NCBI RefSeq assembly: GCF_009389715.1
Contig: NC_052396.1
Location: 16,616,170 to 16,680,169 of the forward strand
Length of the DNA: 64,000 nt
DNA from: Phoenix dactylifera
Taxonomy: Eukaryota > Streptophyta > Magnoliopsida > Arecales > Arecaceae
Direction of reading: 5' to 3'
In this document: piece by piece, positions 52,087 to 62,040 of the stretch
Numbering within the stretch: the first letter of the stretch is position 1
Layout: each line of letters opens with the position of its first letter
Notes under the pieces: generated by a model
Database searches by the model: none
Told to the model about the DNA's origin: nothing
Seen by the model: only the letters and a program-made list of their open reading frames with translations
Program-made: the position numbers and the translations under genes

Positions 52087-52113
52087 TCTCTCATCCTCTC
52101 TCTCTCTCTCTCT
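52087..52113 (+). repeat. (CT)n tract in 5' UTR
   Basis: Pyrimidine CT repeat followed by GTGAAAAAAAAAA and the ATG at 52129. CT-rich leaders are common in plant genes. Confidence 0.7.
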
Positions 52114-52128
52114 CGTGAAAAAAAAAAA

Positions 52129-54286
52129 ATGGGTCTTTGTTTCAGCAGGAAGAAGAGCCCTTCCCCCCCTCCTGATCCCGCATCAAAATGTATCCCAAAT
52201 GAGAAGAAGGTGGAGAAGAAGAACGAGAAGGAAAGAGGGGTAGCAGCTCAGCCAGCGGCAAAAGCAGCCGCTGAGACGAAGCCGGTGTTTGTTGTCACTC
52301 AGAAGGGTAAGAAGAAAGGGGAGACACCCACAAAGAAGATCCCACAAAAAGAAGATGGCAGCAATGGCAGGGATCGGAGTCCTTTGGCGGTCGCCGTCCC
52401 ACCGGCCGCCCCGGTGAGGACATCGAGCTGCACGAAAGAGGAGATGGATGCTGCACTCATCCAGTGCGGTCGCCTCAGCCAGAGCTCCTCAGAGAAGGCC
52501 TCTAATGCGAACGGGGGTGGGCATAGGAAGTGCTCGGGCTCGAAGCGGAGCTACGATTTCGATCACGAGAAGAAGGGGGATGAGGATTGGGAGAAGCCAA
52601 TCTCTAGGCCTTCTCCCCACCGAAGGACGCCTGGCAGAGAGCGGTCCGGGATCAGGGAAAGGAGCAGCGGTGGGGGAAGGAGGAGGGCGAGCCGGTCTCC
52701 AGGGAGGAGATCCGAAGTTCCTACTTCATCTGGCTCTCCCAGTGATAGATCGAGGCAGCCTGCCAAGATGGTGTCGGTCCCGGCGAGGGAGAAGGGTAGT
52801 GGGTCCTCTGCTGTGGCTGACAGGAGAGGTGGGGAACGGAGGAGTGCGTCCCCTCGGTCCCGCTCACCTGCAAATACCACAAGGACGGGAAATGAGAATA
52901 CCCTGCATCACAATCCTCAGCCTCAATCTCTCGGCCGGAGCTCATTGAGAAAGGCCGAGCAGTCGCCCTGCAGAAGGAGCCCGATGGCCGAGATAGATGA
53001 CAACTCCCTCAGGGGAGACCAGGCTGGAGGCAGCAACTACAAGGCCCAGAAAACCGAAGAAGGGGGGGAGGAAGGGTTGAGGAAGCTCAGCCAATCACAC
53101 ACTCAGGCAAGAATCACTTACCTCTTGGTTGTTTCCAGTTTATGAGAGATCTTTGTTCTTCTCTGCCATTCTAATCTCTTTCCCCTCTTGTTCTTCTTGT
53201 ATAATTGATGGGCTTCGATTCGATTCGTTCCAGAAAGCGAGCGAAAACATTGCCCAAATGCGCAAATTCGAGCAGAGAGACGGAGGAGCGGTGGCGGTTT
53301 CGAATGGGCTTAGAAGCAAAAGCAATGCCATCAGCAACTCTGTTCGCGAGCAGCTAATGAGCTGCCGAGCGAGGGATGGGCCACTGGAAACCGCGATGGT
53401 GGAGGGAGCTGTGCAGGTCGAAGGGGCTCCGACGGATGGCGAGGCTCCTCTGACGAGCGTCGGGGCGGAGAGCCTGAACCCAAGAACCACAACAAGGTGT
53501 AGATCTTTGAAGAGATCTTCCAGAGATTTCGACCATGCTCCAGGTCCGAACCCAGAGTGTCACCTCGATCCGACGTCCTGCACCTCCTTCCTGCTCGAAG
53601 ATATCCACAACTACCACCAGCGGAGCGCTGCTTTTTCTCTCCCCGCTTGCGTCTCCAAGGCCTGCTCCATCCTCGAGGCAGTGGCTGATCTCAACTCCTC
53701 TTGTTCTGAGAACAGGAGCTCTCGACCAGAGCGGTCTGACAACAATAACGGCGCGCTCCATGGGCGATTCGGAAGAAGAAGGGGTTTGGTTCCCAAGGGG
53801 CCATTCATTGAAGAATCCGAGATCATCGCGAGGGATGATCTGATGGAGCCCGGCCTCCACAAATATGTCTCGGTGCGAGACTTGGGAGGTGAGATGGAGC
53901 CGCAAGAATCAGCGGGGAGCAATAGCTTCATAGGACAGCCCTGGTCTTCTCCTTGGGAGCCCAATTCAATCGATTCCACCGACCGCGATTGGACCTCGCA
54001 TTCTAACAATGGCGACGAAGTCGAACAGCAGCGGCAAGAGTCGATGCCAGGGATTGCCCTAGACTCTGAAGCTCGGGGCAGGAGACTGAGGGGAGGATCT
54101 AGCAGCAGCAACAGCCTCCCAACGACAACATCATCGGGTTGCAAGGAGAGAGATTCCGATCATCATCGCCGGCGTCGCCGTGGTCGTAGCGGTTTTGGTG
54201 GTGGTGGTGGGAGTGGAAAAGCCGGTGGTACTCGGTCCTCGTCACTTCCTGGTAGCTCTTCTAGCAGCAATATCATGTGGCGTTAG
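52129..54286 (+). CDS. plant-specific At1g65710-like protein of unknown function, 2 exons
   Basis: Exon 1 52129-53106 and exon 2 53234-54286 join in phase 0 to give 676 residues. The donor is CAG/GCAAGA and the acceptor TTCCAG/AAAGCG, so this is a probable GC-AG intron of 127 bp; without splicing the frame stops at 53142. I recognise the family by its N-terminus MGLCFSRKK and the motif MDAALIQCGRLSQSSS (residues 106-121). Gly2 and Cys4 form a typical myristoylation/palmitoylation site, suggesting membrane attachment (inference). The rest is low-complexity: Lys/Glu-rich 25-60, Arg/Ser-rich with RSPGRR and SPRSRSP (about 165-270), two KRSxxFD-like blocks (residue 140 region and SLKRSSRDFDH in exon 2), and a basic Arg/Gly/Ser tail with RRRRRGRSGFGGGGG. 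No enzymatic domain is seen. The biochemical role is not known to me. Confidence 0.85.
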
Positions 54287-54390
54287 TGTCTGCAAAGCAA
54301 GACAGTTTGCTCTTCAAAGAAGTGATTTTTTATCCTATACATTGTTCAAGCCATGTATGTATATATATGTACACCCTTTTTATTGTTCTT

Positions 54391-54702
54391 GTTGATGCAG
54401 AACCGGTTGCTGATCACTGCTGATTGTGGAAGACGTCACAGTTGTGGAGATGTTTTAGTCGTGGATGAAGTTTGAGATCAACCATCTAAGTTCCGCTTCG
54501 TCTAGTCAAAAGTCCTTCTGAATTCAAACTCTGTTTCGAACGAGTCAAGAGTTCGAATTCAGAAGAACTTATGACTAGATGAAGCGAAAATAAGATGGTT
54601 GATCCCAACTCTTCCTTAATAGCAACTTCATCCACGACTGAAACATCTCCACAGCTGTGACGTCCTCCACGATCAGCAGCGATCAGCAACCCTACATCAC
54701 TT
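54391..54702 (+). repeat. ~310-bp long inverted repeat (hairpin) just downstream of the At1g65710-like stop
   Basis: Arm 1 (about 54406-54531, GTTGCTGATCACTGCTGATT… to …CTTCTGAATTCAAACTC) is nearly the reverse complement of arm 2 (about 54549-54690, …ACGATCAGCAGCGATCAGCAAC). The loop is about 17 nt. The arms differ by scattered substitutions and one ~16-nt insertion in arm 2. Pairing extends outward for another ~12 bp (TGATGCAG / CTACATCA) with a 4-nt bulge. It starts about 105 bp after the stop codon, so it may be in the 3' UTR. It could be a foldback MITE or a young hairpin-RNA locus. No clean target duplication was found. Confidence 0.85.
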
Positions 54703-57700
54703 GTTGTGTCTAGTATTCAATAGAAAGCTCGAATCATTTTGTTCCAGTGTGAAGATTGATTTGTGTTAGCCATGTGAAGCTATTATCTGCATTGAATTTG
54801 CTCTTTGGCTGCTTCACTTTACTGGATGTTATTTATGATTGGTATCATGTGGTTTTGTATGACCCCTTCAAATAACAGATTTGGTCATGCCTGCAGCTTA
54901 AGAGCAGTAGAGAATCCTGCATTGGACCCCAGAGAAGTTTAATGCTGCGATGGAGATCCGCATAGAAAAGTAGTAGTGATGGCAGGAAAACATCTTGAGA
55001 GACCACAACTGTGAGATCTGACAATGAGACACTAAGATCCTAAGCCCCTACTCTCACCAAGTATGGATGAAACCAGTGCTAGCTAGAGCCAATGTTTCAT
55101 AGTCTTATTTGGATTTCTGAATGACAAGAAAAATAACATCTCAGTATGTCGCAGCGCAGCGAAGTATCCTATCATTCACAGTCCGATGACTGGAAACATT
55201 GTCATAAAAGCTCCTTTTTATTAGTAAATTCTCTGAAAAGCTCTTTTTTTGCTGAAATTTTTTCCAATCGTGTCATGATCAATGTATGACCTACTCTAAA
55301 GGCGAAGTAATGCAAGGATTCCAAACAGGCAATCAGTCCTAAATTATGGTGCACATCGATTTGGTCTCTACCACAGTAAACTTGAAGTTGCTCAAATTAA
55401 AGTTCCGGATTGAGCTCTTATCCATAGTTCAGTGGTTGCTGATGCGATCCAAATGTTGCAATTAGTTAAGTTACAATGTCCATGATCTATATATACCAAA
55501 AAAACTTCACTTCTGTAAAGAAGTGAACTAGAACTCCTCTATAATTTGAAGTTTTCATTAGAAGACAAACCGAAGTTCCTTGTAAAGGATCAAACAAGTG
55601 GTGAACCAGAAGTTGAACCATAACTTTGTCGAGAAATACGACATCATGTGGAATATAATCAATAGCATCAGAAGAGGATCTCTTACTATGTCCATGCATA
55701 CCAGAAATCCTTTATAATTTACTATCTTTTCTTAGCAGGTAAACCCGAACTCATTACCAAGGACAAACAAGAGCGAACTGGAAGTTGAGCCATGACTTTG
55801 TCCAGAAATATGGCATTATGTGGAATGTAGTCTAGTAATAGCACATGATTAGGATGCATTGACAATATCTTATGAAATGTATTATGAGTCATACTTCATG
55901 CAATAGATCTCTTTCATACTCCTTAACCCTATCCTAAAACTCTTTTGTTTCCTTATTCTTCACCCTACTGATAAGAACTCAATGTCCACATCAAAAAAGA
56001 TAAGAACTCAATGTTTGCTGATCATATCGGCAATTTTCTCATAACATGAAAAGCCAACATTGAGTTAGCTTTTAAATATGTTGGGAATGGTTAAACATAT
56101 TGTGAGTGCAACATAGTTTTACCCCTACTTTTATCTTTGTAACTTGGCTTTTATTTAAAAAAAAAATCACATATAACAATTTCATAAATTGTGCATGGGA
56201 ATTAAAATTACATGAGTAAAATAAAATAAGTTAATTTGCATTAGTGAGGCTGACGTAAAACTATCTTTCTGTACCCACAATAAGTTTAACCACGGCGTGC
56301 AATCAAATTTAGGGTAACTTAGAGTTGGAGATAATAGAAAGGGATTTTATTTGGATTTCAAGGGATTTTTTTATGACATATCGTTTTGTAAATATGAATA
56401 AGGAAAGGTGTTGTCCATGAATATGTGATGATAGTGGGTGTTTTATTCAAAAATCCTAATAATGATTGTTCAAGTCATGATGAACAATAGAATTGATGAA
56501 TGACAAAGTTGTGCTTCAATTTAGCTCCTAGAAAATTATTGTGGCGGGTGAAACATCCAAGAGTTACTCCAAAGCTTTCCTACTTTATTGCTAGAGATTT
56601 TTTTTTCAGCGATAATCATGGCATAATAATATAAAATTTTGAGCTAATTTCGTAGATTGATCTATATCATTACTGGTGTGATTCACACTTCCACAAATAG
56701 GACTCCAAGATTATCATGTTATTAGCATGCCAAATGAAAAATACAATAATTGTTCACCATGATGAATGAGTTAACAATCACTAATAGCAAGATTTTAGAG
56801 ACTATGGCATTTACCTACAATTTTTTTTTTTTTAAAAAAAGCATTGTAAAATTATGTGACAATCTACTCATCTATTCTAGTCTAAGATAAAAGAGAAAAG
56901 AAAGATTACCCTTGATAGTCTTTTTATTTTTATAATAAAGCATCTCTAATAACTTTTTTCTTGCAACTTCTCAGATAATAATAATTAAATCTCTAAATTG
57001 GATCTATGAATTACCCAAATATTTGCATGAGAGTGTCCGAAGATAGGTTTAAATCGATTTTACTTGAATTTGAAATAAATTAATTTTCAAGAATATGGAT
57101 TAATATTTAGTAAATTCACAATAATAATCTGTTATATAAGATCAATATATAAAAAGGTATTTGTGCCATCCATATATTCTCTAATTATGATGAAAGCACT
57201 CGTCACAATGTTATGGTGGTTCTAATGTTTAGCATGCCTTTTTGTTGTTATACACTATGATCACCATGTAGTATTTCTATGGCATGTCGACTATATTATA
57301 GGCATATATACTCACACATTAAAAATTAACAATATAAAATTGGCAACCATTTTAATAGTGTTATAATCAACCCCCGACAAGTATTGCTTAAACATTGTTA
57401 CAGTTTTAAAATTCAAAAAGGTTTTTTAGATTAATACTTTTGAATTATATACAATTATATTATTTAATATAAACTAGTTCATTAGTATAAGCCATTTGAT
57501 GGAACAAGGACTCGTTATTGCCATCCAAAAAATAATAGAAAATAGCATTTTTAGTTTTTATAATTTATATTAAAGCATATTATGAATTTTCTTTTTTTAG
57601 TTTGGCCATTGTATTGTCACAAGAATATCATTAAAAATAGAGTTTGACATATGATTTTTTTGACCTTTTGAGTATCATTAGGTGCGAGAGACGTTCGGAG

Positions 57701-57885
57701 CCCAGTCCATAAAAAATAATTTGAATATTTAGAATCTTTGTTGAGTAATTTTTTTTTCTAAACTTTCTATAAAGAGATTCATATTTTACATACATGCATA
57801 TGTATATAATAATTTTAAAATATATATTATACTTTCTGTACATAAATTGTGAAATAGGTATTGCAATTTTAGATAAAAAGTTAGC
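54703..57885. other. intergenic region, AT-rich, no supported gene
   Basis: Contains an imperfect direct duplication of ~115 bp (see separate entry) and otherwise AT-rich DNA with poly-A/T runs. Short open frames show no family resemblance. Confidence 0.6.
55555..55850. repeat. two diverged ~115-bp direct repeats
   Basis: ACAAACCGAAGTTCCTTGTA…AGAAATACGACATCATGTGG (about 55564-55680) and GTAAACCCGAACTCATTACC…AGAAATATGGCATTATGTGG (about 55738-55850) align through AAACAAG, GAAGTTGA, CCAT, GACTTTGTC. Origin unknown; possibly a retroelement remnant. Confidence 0.55.
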
Positions 57886-57893
57886 TGTTGAGA

Positions 57894-57926
<33 letters not shown>

Positions 57927-57966
57927 ACCTTAATCTGGCGCCTTAGACCAACTCGGCCATCTCAAC
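57886..57966 (-). tRNA. tRNA-Leu, anticodon AAG
   Basis: On the - strand an 81-nt type II tRNA with 7-bp acceptor stem GTTGAGA/TCTCAAC, all pairs matched, and discriminator A. The D-arm region has TGGCCGAGTTGG, the anticodon stem CCAGA/TCTGG encloses the loop TTAAGGT (anticodon AAG, decodes CUU), and the T-arm carries GGGTTCAAATCCC, the internal B-box. There is a long variable arm between them and no intron. A T-run on the transcript strand shortly beyond the 3' end (AACTTTTTATC) fits RNA polymerase III termination. Confidence 0.96.
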
Positions 57967-58914
57967 AGACGAATGTTTGACGTCTCATCAGATATATAGG
58001 CCGACAATCGCCGTGAATGGCTCCGCCTCATCTCGGAGATTAAAATTCCTCTCCCTGAACAATACCGAGAACCGTGACTTCTCCGGCTTGCACTTTTCCC
58101 TGGGTTCCCAGTAAGCAAACTCTTGGAGGTTTTAGGATCTCTCTTTTTCTACCTTTTTTTTTTTTGGGAGACAATTACTTATGGATTGGGTATATGAATC
58201 AAGGTATTGCCTGTCAAAATTTGAGAAAGTTCGTCGCTGACTGCTATTTTGATTTCAACCTTTTCAGTTGGTGTTAAAAAGAAAAAACTCAGCATCCAAA
58301 ATTGAATGGACAGTTAGTTTTGTTGATCTTTATAATATTTATACGCACTTTCAAAGTAAACACTTGATCATCCACTACAATTGAATAGCATAAATTATCA
58401 CCATTTACCAATATGGTCCTCGACATAACCACTTGTAACTCAAATGCGAGGAATGATGGGTTTTCCTCTTCCAGACTGAACATAAGTAACAGATTTTAAG
58501 ATGATGATTGTATGTTTGATGTCTTCCAAGATTTTCTTCCTCAGGCTTTTTACTAGGTTTTGATTTATTGATCTCGTTACTCTAAACCAGTATTGGTAAT
58601 CCATCACATCCGCAAGTCATTGTTGCCAAATGCCAAGGCTCTGTTTGATTATTGTAGCCTTTAGAGGAGTGCATGGTCTTTCTCTTCTTGGATTAACTAT
58701 TTTTCTTTGTAAGAGAAATTCTCTGTTGTAGGAAAATAAGAATATATTAAAAAAAAATATTATGGAGAACATTTTCTACCTACCTCGTTAAGAATATATA
58801 AGACATTACAACTAGGATGATATAAAGATAAAAAAAAAAATAAATGGATTCCTAGGATCAATCTTAAATTCATGCTATTTGAAATTTAAAATTTGTGAAA
58901 TCATCGATTCTTAA
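57967..58914. other. intergenic, possible LTR-like remnant left of hAT copy 2
   Basis: No gene supported. The words at 58677-58740 (TTTCTCTTCTTGGATTAAC…AAGAGAAATTCTCTG) resemble 62042-62098 (TTTTCTTTCCTTGGTTTAAC…AAGAGAGATTTCCT), on the other side of hAT copy 2 and a copia remnant. Confidence 0.4.
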
Positions 58915-59235
58915 TAGTGATGGGCATCGGGCCGTGCCAGGCCGGCCCGGCCCAGGCCCACTGGGCCACGGACTAAACGGGTCGTGCCTGGGCTCAGCGA
59001 AAAACCGAAGCCCGGCCCGGCCCCAGGCCCATGGATTGGCGGGCCGAGCTCGGCACGGCACGAGACGAGCCGTGCCAGGCACGGCCCGTCTCGGGCGCAA
59101 ACGGGCCGTGCCAGGCACGGCCCGTCTCGGGCGCAAACGGGCGCACGGCCTGCAACGGCTCCAAACGGGCCGTGCCTGGCACGGCCCGTCTGGAAGGAGG
59201 GGAGAAAATAGCCGTTTCCAACGGCTATTTTTGGT
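58915..59235. repeat. GC-rich subterminal array and hairpin, 5' end of hAT copy 2
   Basis: GGGCCGTGCC and GGCACGGCCC half-sites, three times arranged back to back as a palindrome, plus AAACGG inside GCAAACGGGCC and the short AAAATAGCCGTT hairpin near 59206-59232. Confidence 0.85.
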
Positions 59236-59313
59236 TTTTTCCCAAAATACCCCTCCCAACAGTCTAAAAACGGCTAATTTGAGGGGTATTTTGGGAAAAA
59301 AAATTTGGAGTCC

Positions 59314-59321
59314 TATAAATA
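59314..59321 (+). promoter_or_regulatory. TATA box of hAT copy 2 transposase
   Basis: TATAAATA 285 bp before the transposase ATG, in the same relative place as in copy 1. Confidence 0.6.
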
Positions 59322-59605
59322 CCCCTTTCCTCCCTCATTCTCACCACACCAAACCAACTATTCTCTCCTTCTCTACTACTACTATTTCTCTCTTCTAAAG
59401 TGCCCTTCTAGCAATTTAATTTTTAGTTTGCATTTAGCAAGTGTTCAAGTGCTACACAAGAGGAGGTTCCTGTTGAGAAGAGAAAGTCACTCCTGTTGAG
59501 AGCACAAGAGGAAGCTCAGAATCTCGGCTCTACCTCTGCCCTCTGACCCTCTACTCAATTCCTCCTTGTGGTTAGTTTTTATTTTTTGCATTCATCAATT
59601 TAGAT

Positions 59606-61210
59606 ATGTCATCTTTTGAAGAAAGTCATTTTGGCATTCCTCCTGTTTCTGAGGGAGAAGAAACTAATCCCCAACCCCATATTCCTAGTTCCTCTAGAAC
59701 TAGTGAACCGAGTGGAGATCAAACCTCTTCTCGTAAGAGAACTAGTGCTGTATGGAATGAATTTGATAGAATTATGGTTGATGGAGTCTGGAAAGCAAAA
59801 TGTAAAAAATGTGCCAAACTTTATAGTTGTAGTAGTAGTGGGGGAACAGGCCATTTAAAAAGACATCAAGAGAGTCATAGGATGCATAATTCTCATGCTC
59901 AAACTCAAAGTATCCTTAATATACAAGGGGGATCACTTGTAGGTAATTTTGCATATAATCAAGAAAATCAAAGAAAAGCACTTGTAAAATGGATAATTAA
60001 GGATGAATTACCTTTTAGTTTATGTGAATATTTTAATTTTGAAGAATATGTTCAATTAAACCTACAACCTGCTTACAAAAGAACTAGTAGGCGTACATTT
60101 AGAAGAGTAGCTATGACTAACTTTTTAGCAATGAGACAAAGTTTAATTGAAAACTAATCAAGATCAAGACTTCAAGAATTTAAGGAACTATGTATAAATC
60201 ATGGTAAACGTTTTAAAAAATTTAAACTTGATGTAATTACTCGTTGGAACTCAACATATAGCATGATACATGATGCATACTCATATAAAAACTTATTAAG
60301 TGCATATATTAATGATCGTGGATTAGGCTTTACATTGACTGAAACTGATTGGAATAAAGAAAAAATTTTGGAAGATTTTTTGCTTAGTTTTTATAATGCT
60401 ACTAATGTTCTTTCTGGTATTTATTATCCAACTTCATGTTCATTTTTACAACAAGCATATATAATTAGTCAAAAATTTGCAGAACATAGATATGATGATG
60501 TTTTAATGCCTATTATTGAACAAATGGAATCTAAATGGAATGAGTATTGGGACAAGATATGTCCTATGCATAACTTAGCTGCTGTATTTGATCCAAGAGT
60601 TAAATTGAATGGCGTGCTAATTTTACTTGATGCATACTGTGAAAATATGATTCAAGATCCTGAACCTGCTAAAAATGAGGTAAAACAACTTCTTTATGAT
60701 ATTTATGCTATATATGATGAAAAAATTCGTGGATCTAGATTCTCCGTATAAAGCTCTATTTCTTTTTCTAGTAGTTCTCGTTCGTTATCTATTTTTTCAT
60801 TCATTGCACAGAGAAAACACACACATGCTTCAAGTTCATCTTCATCTTCTTCATCTTTAAGTAGTGAACTAGAATTTTATTTATGAAATGATCTTCAGTC
60901 TGCATATGATGAAAATCAAATAGAGAGTCTAGATGTATTATCTTGGTGGAAGAGTGTTAAAAATCAATATCCTGTTATGTCTGCAATTGCACGTGATATT
61001 TTAGCTGTGCCGATGTCCACAGTAGCATCGGAATCTGCTTTTAGTGCAGGTCGGCGTGTTCTTGACGAAAAGAGAAGTAGGATGACTGGCGAAACGGTTG
61101 AGATGCTTCTCTGCTTCAAAGATTGGTTGGATGCTGAGGCGAGACTTCAAGATAAAGGTGGACATAATACAACATCCTCTGATGATGATGATACAAACAC
61201 TATTGAATAG
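59606..61210 (+). pseudogene. hAT transposase remnant, ~140-codon core deletion and three in-frame stops
   Basis: A single frame of 535 codons from ATG at 59606 to the end at 61210, with stops at 60155 (TAA), 60749 (TAA) and 60884 (TGA). The BED finger is intact (CKKCAKLYSC, HLKRHQESH) and, unlike copy 1, has Trp before it (VWKAKCKKC). After RQSLIEN the sequence jumps to RSRLQEF: about 140 codons present in copy 1 are missing, including TSDIW, FDNASNN and CACHILNL, the first two catalytic acids and the CxxH. The first stop is made at the deletion junction; the others are CAA to TAA and CGA to TGA relative to copy 1. The dimerisation domain is intact near 60930-61140. It cannot encode an active transposase but could be mobilised in trans. 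Confidence 0.93.
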
Positions 61211-61509
61211 TGAATACTGAATCACTGATGATTAGTAAGATTTCTTAATTTTTTATAATTGTACATTTTTATTTTTTTAATTGTTAAAGTGAGTCATCTC
61301 TATTTTTTCTCCTTTCTTATTGTATTTTGGAGGTCAGACCAAGGTCCAAAGTCCAAACCTCCCTTCATGTACCATTTTGATTTAAATTAATAAACTGGTA
61401 GGGGTCTATGCCAAACCCCCCACCATTAAGGTAGCTTTATATTAATAAATCCTTAGTTTTCAATATTTATTAGTTTATGAAAAAAAATTATTTCCATTTA
61501 TTTTAAGGG

Positions 61510-61784
61510 AGACGGGCCGTGCCTGGTCCGGCCCAGGCCCGGTTCAGGCCCTTATGGGCCGTTCCGGGCTGGCTCGCGGGCCGTGCCGGGCTGGCCCGCG
61601 GGCCGTGCCATGCTTGGCCCGCAGGCCGTGCCAGCCCAGGCCCTAATGGGCCGTGCCGGGCTCGGCCCCCGGGCCAGAAAATGGCAACCCAGCACGGCCC
61701 CCTTTAATGGGCCGTGCCAGGCACGGCCCGCTTCGTGCCGGGCCGTGCCGGGCCATGGGCGGCCCGGCCCAGTGCCCAACTCTA
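61510..61784. repeat. GC-rich subterminal array, 3' end of hAT copy 2
   Basis: Repeated GGGCCGTGCC, GGCACGGCCC and GGCCCGCGGGCC words in about 270 bp up to the terminal repeat. Homologous to the 22496-22785 array of copy 1. Confidence 0.85.
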
Positions 61785-61799
61785 ATTCTTAATATGGGG

Positions 61800-62040
61800 C
61801 TGAGATGAATATACAACTAATACTCTCCGCTAGCTAAGGTGGGTACCACTGAGAGCTTGGACCGCAGCCTTTGAAAGTGTTGGATGTCAAGTTCTTTAGT
61901 GAATATATCAATGAGTTGGTCGTTGGAGGAGATGAATTGGACATGAAGTTGACAACAGCGACTTGCTTTCAAACAAAATAAATATCAATTTCAATATGCT
62001 TGGCCCGAGTATGAAACGCAGGATTGGCAGTAAGATACAT
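61800..62040 (-). mobile_element. copia retrotransposon remnant, C-terminal pol (RNase H end)
   Basis: On the - strand: NPAFHTRAKHIEIDIYFV, then a stop where copia has a codon, then HVQFISSNDQLIDIFTKEL in a shifted frame. These match the conserved end of Ty1/copia pol (KHIEID…, ADIFTK…). Stops and frameshifts show it is dead. The hAT copy 2 sits a few bases downstream of its end. Confidence 0.8.

Larger units (their letters stand above)
58915..61784 (+). mobile_element. hAT DNA transposon, copy 2, internally deleted
   Basis: Flanked by an exact 8-bp duplication ATTCTTAA (58907-58914 and 61785-61792). Ends are TAGTGATGGGCATCGGGCC at the left and, read in reverse, TAGAGTTGGGCACTGGGCC at the right, matching the corresponding ends of copy 1. 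Length 2870 bp, against 3344 bp in copy 1. Order: GC-rich array, AAAATAGCCGTT hairpin, TATA box, transposase remnant, GC-rich array. It is inverted relative to copy 1 and about 33 kb from it. Confidence 0.95.

Noticed and set aside
53129..53233. Extension of exon 2 upstream as an independent ATG-started gene
   Set aside because: The segment reads MFPVYERSLFFSAILIS… with no family match and contains the splice acceptor; exon 1 supplies the conserved N-terminus.
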